DNA of 64,000 nucleotides from Mesorhabditis belari (lineage: Eukaryota; Nematoda; Chromadorea; Rhabditida; Rhabditidae). The stretch covers positions 62,001 to 126,000 of the forward strand of contig CAUEEP010000100.1 of NCBI GenBank assembly GCA_958450365.1, given 5' to 3'. Positions 11,901 through 23,900 of this stretch are shown in pieces (position 1 is the first letter of the stretch; every line of letters begins with the position of its first letter). The notes under the pieces were generated by a model, which was not told the DNA's origin, searched no databases, and worked only from the letters and a program-made list of their open reading frames with translations. Made by a program: the position numbers and the translations under genes.

Positions 11901-14900
11901 TGATAATAAATATTGGCGCTTGGGAGTTCTCAAAAATGGTATATCACCGGAGAGAGTTTGAGCTCATTCAAGAGCTTGTAAAATGAGTTGTATAACTCCA
12001 ATCGGGAAACATTTAATATCAAAATGTAGCCAAGATTGCGGGCTACAAGGCTCTATATAACACTTGCCACTTTTGGAATAAATTACACATTTCCCAGCTA
12101 CTTTTCCAAAAGTTGTCCCTAGATTTATAAACCGCAAAATTTAAAGTTTAAAATTCTTCTTTATGAGAATTTACTTTTAAGTAAGTAGTCAGTAAGTAAT
12201 CAAATAATCACCTATTTTCTTTTGATTATCATTATATATTGATTAGCAATCAAATAATCACCCTTTCGTTGTTTATTAACTATTCTGGTTGCTGATTGAA
12301 CAATGCAATGGATTAATCTTTAAAAACTAAGTTAAACTTAGTTAAACTTGTAAAGAAATATTCTTTACGTGCTTGGTACTCTTTACTCAAGACATTTCTT
12401 GCTTCGAGATGACTGATCTCACTTGAACTAAAACACTTTATTCAATAGCCGACTGACTCGGACGACGACTGACTGACTGACAATAGCCGACTGACTGACT
12501 GACAATAGCCAACTGACTGACTGATAATAGCCGACTGACTGGGCTCTCACTTTAGCAATTTTCACACAAAATCGACAATTGAATTAAAAGCGACGATAAA
12601 AACAGAAACAATTTCGTCCTAATTACGACGAAACTTTCACACCATGAAAGGAAAGCAGAAATGAACAACAGTTGCCTTATGCGCAACTGTTTACCAACAG
12701 GCTTTAACAGAAGATATTCAGCTAACAAGCTACAAAACAATAAATGATTTGGGGCGCGAAATAGAATGAAGGCGCACGGATTCCCGCAATACTTTTCCAA
12801 TTTTTAGGCTCTCAGAGTTAGGTAACTTTTTAGTGTCTATTCACCACAAAACTTTCATTTCAACTCTTTTCCAGGTACTCCGAATATTCGACGGAAACAA
12901 TTCCCTCCGAAATCAAGTGTTCCGAACAGCTTCTGTCCCCAAAACGGCTTCCGTTCAACAGATTCGCGACTCGGCTCTGCGACGATTTCACATCCAGGAC
13001 AACCCGGATAACTACTATGTCACTCAAGTCACAAATGATTGTAAGTTTTAACAAATCCTTTATTCACTGTGTATGTGTATTTTATTTTGGAAATTTCTTT
13101 TTTAGTGACCGGTGAGGAGGAGTCGCTGGAAGACCCGGTTCCGCTGCGGAACGTGAAACGACCAGAGGGTCGACGTGCGCAAATTTTCCTTCGATATCGA
13201 GATGATCCCGATAAGGCAATAGTGAAGATATATGGAGGATGGTTACGGTAAGTCAAGGGGAAAGGCACATGGTTTAAAATTGAATCGGAATAGGTCCAAT
13301 ATTTCGTAGTAGACTTGTAACGAAAACATTTGTCGATCCTTTTTTGCCGTTGGCAATTTAGGGTTTTTCATTTTTTTCTCAGCACCAACCCTTTACTTTT
13401 GACTATTTTGACTGTCATTTGATGCAAGATTGCGCATCGAATGACACCAAAATCAACTCAAAATTTAATATCCATGCAAAGTTGTTGGCTAAAAACCGAA
13501 ACCCCGTCCATTATGGGCGGGACTTAACCTTTTGCCTCATAACTTTGGATGGTTATTATATTTTGAGTTGATTTTGGTATCATTCGACGCGCAATTTTGT
13601 TCTGCATCAAATGACATGAGGCAAAGGATTAAGTCCCGCCCATAATGGACGGGGTTTAGGCTTTAACCAACAACTTTGCATGGATATTGTATTTTGAGTT
13701 CATTTTGATATCATTCGACGCGCAATTTTATTCTGCAACGAACGATAGCCAAAATAGTCAAAAGCAAAGGGTTGTTGCTGACAAGAGCATGAAAAATCTT
13801 TAATTGCCAGCGGCAAAAAAAGAACCGACCGATTTTTTCGTTACAAGTCTAGCGTGTTGGGCCTGTAGCGCAATTTGGCTTACTGTTATCCGTAAAATGC
13901 ATTTAGATCTTGATTTATTTTTAACTCTATCAACGATAGCGTCCTCTTTTAAACCGATACTCTAAATTTTTAGAATCCCGGTCACTTTCTGCACGATGAC
14001 AGTGACGAAAGAGACTGTTCAAGATGTGATCTCCGATTCGCTCGACCATTTCGGATTGGATCGAAAAACGTGGAATCGGTAAAAATTGGTTTAATTAAAA
14101 CGAAAATGCTTGTTTCACTTGCTTGTTTCAAAAATAGCACTTGTTTTCCTTGAATTCACTAGCCAATCAGACAGCCAACGTCAATTGAAATGAGGCATTC
14201 GATTTCTCAGAGTTGCACCAATTTCTCCAATCAATTTCATCGTCAAAAGACAATTTTAAACCTGTAATCAGTAGGGTTTTTAAAAATTGAATATCTTTCT
14301 CTATACTCATCCGATATTCATCCGAATTTCCAGTTACAATCTCATCGAAGTCTCGCTTGAGCGTGGCGTGGTCGAGCGCACGTGTAATCAACAAGAGACC
14401 ATGCTGCAATTAGTGCGGAACTTGAGAAAGGTCAGTTCTTCAGCAAACATTCTAGTAAAATGAAAACATGATAGCAATCCTTTATTTAAACCCTATTAGA
14501 TAGTTGAACACTCGAAATTGAGCTGAAGTAGGCAGATCAAATGAGATGAGCATTAGACTAGACCTGCTTAACGAGTCCGGGCAAAATTTTCAGACACTCT
14601 GCCTCGCTCTTCGATTTTTTTACTACCAAAAGCTCCGTCGAGCATGAAACCCAGTTCCCCCGCAAGCCCTTATTTTAGGCTTCATTTTGATACTAAACAT
14701 GACTAGTTTCTGTTTTGCTATTCGTTAGATTTCGATCAATCTCTCGCCGGACTCGATAAGCTTAATGAGTCCAAAAAAAATTTTTTATCGAAAAGCGAGG
14801 CAGACTGTCTGAAAATTTTGCCCGGACTCGTTAAGCTACTTTGCGGCCATTTTTCTTGTACTAAACAGCAGTTTTTCTAGAAGTTTTTTATACCATCGTG

Positions 14901-17900
14901 TCGCCCAATTGAAGGGCTACATTTTAATACCAGACTCGCACAAAGCAAAGGCTCTGGTAAATGGCAATTCGATTCGGCGCAAATTTTCGTTTTTGCACAG
15001 CGGCGCAATCTTCATGCTCCCGTCTTATCCATCAAGTCACGTTTGGGGATCCGTGAGAGAACCCTTATTTGGCTCTAAATCTAATATTTGGCATCCCTAT
15101 CTGGCTCTAAATCTAATATTTAGCATCCCTATCTGGCTTTAAATTTCCGCATTTTCACCGCAAAAACTTAAAGCACGTAGAGCTTTTTATAGAAAGCCAT
15201 TTTACAAAAACGGAAAGCAGATTCGGAATCAGCGTGATCGGATCTGATCGAATTTGATTCATTCAATGGTCTATGGCTTATCTCATTTGCCACATCCTAC
15301 CGTTACCTTTCCCTTGTTAGGTTAGGGTTGAAAGTTGCCGGGGTAGGCTACTTTGCGCCAAATTTCTTGCGCAACAGGGTCGTTTGCGCAACTGGGTCGT
15401 TTGCGCAACTCGCCATAACTTTGTTCTAAGTGGCCGAAACTTTATGATTTTGGTTTCGTTTTGTAGATCTCAATAAGTGCAACAAAATGAAACAAAAATC
15501 ATAAAAATTGGCCCACTTAAAATAAAGTTATGGCGAGTTGCGGAAATAACCGCAAATGACGAATGTTGCGCAAAAAAAAATTGCGGAAATTAGCCTACCC
15601 CAAGTTACCCTTACAATTAGATCTCAATATTTTGATTTTGAAACAAAAAACTCACCTCTTCTCCAGGATTCCCTCCGTCGCTACCATGTCGTTCGTTTCT
15701 ATGTTCAAGAGAAAGAAGATCCACACGATCACGCAGTTTTCGTCGGAAATCTTCCCGTTTCACTTGCTCAACGACAATATGAAAGGATTCTGCTCAAGCT
15801 GCTTGGTGCTAAAGGTTTGTGCAAAAATTCTTGGACTTCTATGCAGTCTAACTTATTTTCAAGTCGACTACTCATTCATAACATTCATAAAGTTAATTTT
15901 GTACTGAAAAGTTATTGCGTATTGGGGGGAAAATTCTCTGTTCTTTCTAATATACTCGCAAGTTCTTCCAGAGAAACCCTTCACGGCGATCGGTCCAATC
16001 TATTTCGAGTACGGTTCCCTAGTCATCACTTTTAACACGCCGAAAGCTGCCTCAGCAGCCGTGCATCGACTACAGAATGCCGTTTATGAGGACAAGAAGC
16101 TCATCGTTTTGTGTCTACCAAATGTACAGGTGAGCGGGGGGTGAAGATATTGAATCTAAAATCGAAAAGAACTGTACAAGAGCTGACTTTTATCAAGCTA
16201 AACTTTGAGATTCGTGCTAAAATAGTAAAATTGATTTTTGCTTTCATTTACTTATTTAATTTAAGCAAGTTTAATACTCTTTGGAAATCCTTTTTTGCTA
16301 AGAATCAAACAATTCAACCAAATCTAAGCCAATTTCAGCCTAAAATGCTTCCCCCCGAATCGGAGCCACTACTCGTTTTGGTGAATGTGAAAAGTGGTGG
16401 ATGTCAGGGCACTGAATTGGTTAAATCTTTCCGAAAACTTCTCAACCCTTTCCAAGTGTTTGATGTGTTGAAGGGTGGACCGCTTGTTGGGTGAGTTGAT
16501 TTAAACACTAAAAAATTCGTTTCTTTAACATCAACTAAGCGTTAAAATCAATTCCTTGCTTCTACAACCTGAAGTCATTTTTTATTTGAAAACAATGACA
16601 ACTCTTTATAAACAAATGAAAACGGCAGTGAAAAAAAAACGTAAAATTAACAGAGGCTTAGTGCTTGCAAATAATTTCGATTGAAAAGGCAAATAGATCA
16701 AGAAAAACCTGTAAAGAACCAACAAAGCAAAACAATGGCTTTAAAATCATCACCGGTGAAAATCACTTCTCATTTTCGGTCTGTGCAGGAACATATTTTG
16801 CAAAAAATCTATAATAAGATTTGCCGCCAAACATGTAGATACAATCCCTTTCATCATCGATTTTCTTTCGATAGCATGTAAAAGGTTCGCTTGGCATGCT
16901 TCCGTATGCGCGTGTGCTCGAATATTCCTTGAGAGTCCTATCCGCCACATCAACAATCTTTTTGGCTTCGTCATCATTTTGAAGCAGCGACGTGTTCAGA
17001 GAAAAAGATGAGAATAATCCTGAAAACCGGAAGAAAATGACGGCATTTCGATTTTGACTAGGGATTCCATGCGTGAAAATCCAAGGAATCACCAACCCTT
17101 CCGAACTAGAAGAAAATGTCGACTCCGCTTTCATATAGAAAAAAATCATCTCAGCGTTTGTTTGCGAAAGGAGCCTGTGAAAAACTGTAAACTGACTGAT
17201 GAAAATTCGAAAAGAGATCTCATTGCAATCCTTGAGCCGATCCCCAATGAGATTTGAGAGAAGATGATAATTCGAATCGTTTCCATTGGAAATGTATCCA
17301 GAGATCCAAATCGATTCGATCGGTGAATTGTCCCTTATAATTTCTCAAAATTTTCCACAAATCCCTCTCAAAGTACCGATGTCTTATCTCGCCAATCGAT
17401 TCCAGCGCGGAATACAGTTTGGTCGCTAGTTGCGACTCGATTTCACAAGGGTCATGTCGCGCCTGTTTGTAGAAATCCAAAATCGAACAGCTTCGGATCC
17501 TTTTGAAGAAATTTGAGCAAAAGCGGAGATCGAAAATCACGGGATTTGAACTTGGAAAGCGGTAGACTTCAAAAATATATACTGGGTAAAAAACGATCGA
17601 ATGAACGTGTTTCCCGAAAATCCTCCAAGGTTCGCTGAGAAGAATCGATCGAAATTTTCCGTCAGCTTTCATCAATTGAATAACATCGAATGGATCCATT
17701 TGCTCGATTACTTCTAACATCAGATCGTAGCAAAGCTTTTCCATCGGAAAGTTGATCAGATTCGGCATTGCAAATGAAAATTCGGCCATTCTACCTGAAA
17801 ATAGAAAGATTAGTAAGAATTTGGAAAACAGAATGAAAGTAGAAAACAGAAAGAATGTCCGGAACAGAATGAAAAACGATATGGTGTTATACTTCCCCAA

Positions 17901-20900
17901 TATATTGACTTGTCACATGTCTTATACATTCAATGAGATCCTTTTGCAATTTTGAAGCCTTCCACTGATCAAAGACAACAAAAGTTGTTGCTCCTTCAAT
18001 GATGCTCGATCGATGACTTTAAAATTTTCCAAACAAAGCAAATATTCTCCAAAATTCCCCAAACAATTCCAACGAACATATTTGATCATCACACTCAACT
18101 CGTCGACTTGTTTCAAATTGGAGAAAGTCTTCTTGAGTGCCGAAAGTTCCTTTTAATCAATGTCGGAAGAGTGAACTTGTGAAATGGTCAAAACTGACCA
18201 TCGTTCAACCTGTGACAAGAGAAGGACATCCAAATAGAGATTGAAATAAAGAGGAGTTGATTCGGGGAATTTCGTGGCAAGAAGGATGCAGGCTGTATAA
18301 TTCCAACTTCCATCTCCAACATCCCAATGTTCTTCTTTTTTGACGTCAATTGAATGGATTTGTTTTCCAAAAAATTCGTGCTGTTTTCTGGAGAAGAGTC
18401 CATCGAAATTTTCTGTCAACTTTCATCAATTCGGGCACATCTTTTGGGTCCAATTCATCGATTACTTCCAAAACCAGATCGTAGCAGAGTTTTCCCATCG
18501 GGAATTTGAGAAGATTGAGCCGCTCGAATGGAAACTCGGCCATTCTACCTGAAAATTGAAAGATTAGAAAAAACAATCAGTAAACACATCGCAGATAAGT
18601 TGGCACAGAACAAAAACATTCAAGAAGGTGGGGAGAAATGAATTTCTTGACCCCAATGATTTAGGAGGTCATTAGATCGTCGTCATCCTTCTTTTTTGAT
18701 GTCAATCGAATAGGTTTGTTTTCCAAAAATCCGTGCTGGGTTCTGGAAAAGGATCCATCGAAATCTTAGGTCAACTTTCATCAATTCGGGCACATCTTTT
18801 GCGTCCAATTCATCGATTACTTCCAAAACCAAATCGTAGCAGAGTTTGCCCATCGGAAAGTTGAGTAGATTGAGGATCTCGAATGGAAACTCGCCCATTC
18901 TACCTGAAAATTGAAAGATTAGAAAAGCACAATCAGTAAATATATGGCAGAAAAGTTGCCTACAGAACAAAAATAATCAACAAGGTGGGGACAAATGAGG
19001 GTTTTTAGCCAAAGTTTGATAAAATCTTTGATTTCTCTAAAACTTGCGATGATCTTTAGTGCATAAACAACAATAATCAAAGTTTTACATCTAAAAGGAG
19101 CTAAAATTGACTCAAAAGATTTCAACAGTTCTACCATTCTACCTGAAAATTGAAAGATTAGTAAGGGATTAAAGAACCGTATCAGGAAAAAAATGTAAAG
19201 TGGACTACCGTGGGCATTACAACGCAGCGCTAAAACTATAAGACTTCAAACGTTAAAAAACATATACATATGACATGCATATCGAAGTGAATGTATTCAA
19301 AAATATAGGTGCCCTCCCAACCAGCAAAGTACCGAAAATTTAATTGGCGCAAGAATGAAAATTTTTCGGTTCATTGCGTTTTTTACTTTTTGTAATTTAC
19401 CGTAGTCACTTGGGGCAACTTTTAGAATTCACGGGATTTTAGCGTAAACCTAACACGTAACGTAAACCGTAAACGTAAGCGCTTTTTAAATTTTTTTGAT
19501 TCAATATCCAATTTTCAGGCTCTACGTTTTCCGAAACATTCCAAAGTACAAGATTTTGGCGTGTGGTGGCGATGGGACGATCGGATGGGTGTTGCAATGT
19601 CTGGATATCGCGAAACAGGTAGGGAAAGAGGCGATAAGTGACGTAAAGCATTTGAAGTATTTGAATCTATTTTGTTTGACTTAGGAACTTTACGATGAAA
19701 AGATCTTTAAGATCTAAAATAATGATCTAGAATTGAATTGTTGATAAATTGGGGCATTAATATCAAAATCGCACTTGGCATTTAAAGCCAAGCTCTTTAT
19801 TTGAACTTTTCGGAATCTTTTTCGCTCATTGGTTGACTTACTCGGGTTCTGGATTTGCTGAATCCGCTGTTCTGGATTTGCTGAATCAAAATATACCAAA
19901 AATTCATTATCAAGTACCGTTAAGCGCAAAAGACTGAACGCTACAGCAATTCTACTATAACTCTGTTATAGTTTGCGATTCTAAACCCATAACTTAACTA
20001 ACAAAAATGCATCTAAACAAGTCTGGCTTCGAATTTCAGATTAGCAAAATGATAAAATGATGACTGACTATCTTTGAGTAACAATATACAGTAAGATTGA
20101 TTGTAACAGTTAATATTATATTACTTTTTCCATTCCAGGACGCCGCCTGTTTCTCGCCTCCTTGCGGAATCGTTCCACTTGGCACCGGAAATGACTTGGC
20201 TCGAGTGCTGAGATGGGGTGGTGGATATACGGGAGAAGAAAACCCTCTGGATATCTTGAAAGATGTGATTGAAGCGGATGAAGTGAGACTGGATCGATGG
20301 GCTGTCGTGTTTCACGAGGAGGAGAGGTGAGTTGGGATTCGCTTTTGCTCAAAAGTTGCTTTTTCATTGAGTTTTCAGTTTTGCAAGGGTAACACTGTTA
20401 CGCCAAGACAATAGGGCTTGTAAAATATATAGTTTTGATAATGTTTAATGTTTAATCAGGGCAAGAACAATCCAAAATTGACTTGCAAACTTTTTCTGAA
20501 CGTTGACTCAGACTAAAGAATGTTTCAGCTGCCGTAATCTGACCAACTATAATAGCTTTGATCTATCTTGAATTAGTTGTTGTATACGGTCAACTATTTG
20601 GGCTAGGGTTACGGTAGCTTTACCTTACGGTAGCTTTAGCTTACGGTAGCTTTAGCTTACGGTAACTGGGTCAAATGTCTCAGGAAAAGAGCTGACACGG
20701 AAAGTTTACAAGTCTAAAATTAGCTAAAAAGTCTAAAAGTAAAAAGCTTTTTACTGATTTACTCTGTCTTCTGAATATTAAGCATTTTACTATTAAAGCT
20801 AGCACTAAACGACTCATTTTGAGCATTTTATAAGCTTGGCTTGACAACTGGCAACTTGGCTTGACAACTGGCAGCTTGACTTGACAACTGGCAGCTTGGC

Positions 20901-23900
20901 CTGACAACTGGCAACTTGGCTACCAGCAGATCCGTAGAATAAGGCCAAAATATTACTATGTCATCAGTAAACTATTTTTTTTCTTATTTTCAAACTTACA
21001 AATGAATCTGATCAATTTCCAGAACTCAACCCCCAACCGCGCCCACTCCCGAAGGCTCAGCCGAGGCTGAGGGTATGATGAACAATCCAGAAGATCAAAC
21101 ATCAATGATCATCATGAATAACTATTTCGGAATCGGGATCGATGCCGATGTTTGTCTGAAGTTTCATAACAAGGTCGGTGAACAAAGCTTCTTTAGCTCG
21201 CTTCTTTAGCTTCTTTATCAAATCTACGACCAATTTAAATCATTCGAGCTGAAAATTGAAGTCCAACTTCAAAAACAAATTTCATTGCTTTGCTTTTGCT
21301 TTCATTGCTTTCATTGCTCTTGTTTTGCATTGCAGAAAACAAGTAACTTCAACAAAAGCTTTCAACAAAAACTTTCCGCTATTTGAATTACAATTGAGAC
21401 TTTGATTGGCTGTTTGATTTTATCTAACAAAAACAAAACTTTAGCGTGACGCAAACCCGGAAAAATTTCAATCCCGCCTCTTCAACAAGACTCAATACGT
21501 GAAAATCGGTCTTCAAAAAGCTCTCTTCGAGCGAACGTGTAAAGATTTGTGGAAAAGGATCGAGTTGGAAGTCGATGGAAAGGTAAAGAGAGGAGTAGAT
21601 GAGTTGAAAGCTATCGAACTCTTTTTATTACTAGTTTCCCAGATTATCCACCTTTTAGAAAATAGAGTAGAAAACAGAACAGTGTAGGCTTTAAACTTAT
21701 GACTGATCTTGCTGATCTTGATCTTGCTAATGATTCTAGAACTTTTTCAGATCATTGAATTGCCGAACATTGAAGGAATCATTGTGTTAAATCTTCTCTC
21801 GTGGGGAAGCGGAGCGAATCCGTGGGGAACAGCGAAAGAAGACGAGAATTTCTCGAAACCCACGCATTATGATGGATTGTTAGAGGTACGATAGTCTTAT
21901 TCAATAACATAAAACAACTTTACAAACATAGAACAACCATTCACCGTTCTCTTTACCATCAACATCTCATTCAGGTTGTCGGTGTCTCGGATGTTTCTCG
22001 ATTAGGGTTGATTCAGTCAAAGCTGGCCGCCGGGATCCGAATTGCACAGGGCGGAAGTGTCAGTTTTAAAATGAAGCTAAGGGTTATTCATGAAGGGCTA
22101 TTCAAGGCCTGCCTCCAGGGTTATATAGGAGGCAGGACTAACAAGGGAATGATCCAAACTGGAGCTGATGTTTCAGGATAAGCTCGTCGGATAGGCGGAT
22201 AAACATCAGTCGGATATGCGCATTCCAAATATCTATTCAATTTTTGCCCAAATTAAAATCCTGACGAGAAAAATGCATTTGAAGTTTTGACCATTTTCGA
22301 CTTTGAAGTTCATTTAAAGTTCCGAGCATCAAAAATCGTCTCTAGCCAATAAGAGTGCGTCACAAGCGAGGAGAGGAAAAGCAGTGGTGGCCTAGGGGAT
22401 AGTGTGCCGGACTACAAAGCCTAGACCGGTCTGCTCGGTGGGTTCGAGTCCCACCACCAACAGATTTTTTGAAAAACAGTAATACCATTTTTTAAGGCTA
22501 TTACAGTTCTAAACAACACTCGGAATCGACACTTACAGTGCTTATTAATCACTAGGAAAACAAAAGTGCTTTGTTTGGATTGTATTTCCTTTCTTCATAC
22601 TTCGTTTAGCATTATTTACCTTTATTCTTATATCAGCTCCAGTTTGGATCATTCTCTCGTACGCCACTCTTTAGAATTTGAGCTTCGCCTAGAATACAAG
22701 AGTCTCTGCTATATAAAACCTATCGCATAAACAACTAATAAACAGACTACTGTCAGCTTGATTTGTTGGGTTACTGTAAGTTAGTAAGGGATTATGTTTA
22801 TGTACTGTAAGACATACCATAGTTTGGTTCACTCTTTAGAATTGAGCTCTTTGATAATAGAGCTAGTTTCTAAAAAGTCAGCTTTCTAAAACAATTGTGG
22901 GACATTTGATTCGCAACTGCCCCTTTGCCATTGGCAATCTAACTTAGAACTCAAATTTCTTGATTTTAGGCTGTTCAATTGAAATGGTTTTTTGTACCAA
23001 TCGATAGAGAAAGACTTGGCGCATCTAATGATACAAAGAATATTGAAATTGGATAGTCCAAAGCCGAGATATTTGAGCTCGAAGTTAGACAATGGCAAAG
23101 GGGGCGAATGTCCCACAATCACAAGATCCTTTTGTATCATTAGATGCGTCAAGTCTTTCTCTGCCGATTGGTACAAAAACTATTTAAATTGAACAGTCCA
23201 ACACCAAGATAATTGAGCTCAAAGTTGAATTAGCAAGAGGGGCGGTGCGACCGACCTTTTATACGCGCCCCGCCCCTGCCATTGGCAATCTAACTTAGAG
23301 CTTGAATTTCTTGGTTTTAGGCTGTTCAATTGATATGATTTTTGTACCAATCGATAGAGAAAGACTTGGCGAATCTAATGATACAAAGAATATTAAAATT
23401 GGATAGCCTAAAGCCAAGATATTCGAGTTCGAAGTTAGACACAGGGGCGAGGCGGGGCAAAAGGAGCGATGCATGAATCAAATGTTCGACAAGCTTCTAA
23501 AACATGACCCAAACTACCGTGTATTCAGCTACAGATAATTTCTGTTCTTACTGTAGTTCCTAAACTGTTTTCCCTTGACTCCAAGCAATCTTTCAGATCC
23601 GAATCACGACTCACGAGGAGTGGCCAGTGCAAGTCGATGGAGAGCCGCATATTCAGCCACCCGGCACGATTACCATCCTCAAATCAGCGCTAAGGGTGAG
23701 TTTCTAAAACGAAAAAACTACCAAAATACGTACTAGGACAACGGTAGAGTGCTAAAACAGACTCTAAACTCGAAAATTGACCATCCCCCTTTTTCTCACA
23801 CACAAACAGCACCGTTTACCTCAACTTTTCCGTGTGCAAGCGCTTTTTTGTCGTCGGCTTCCATTTTGACCGCTTTTTTTTCACGGCTTTCCCGCTGATT

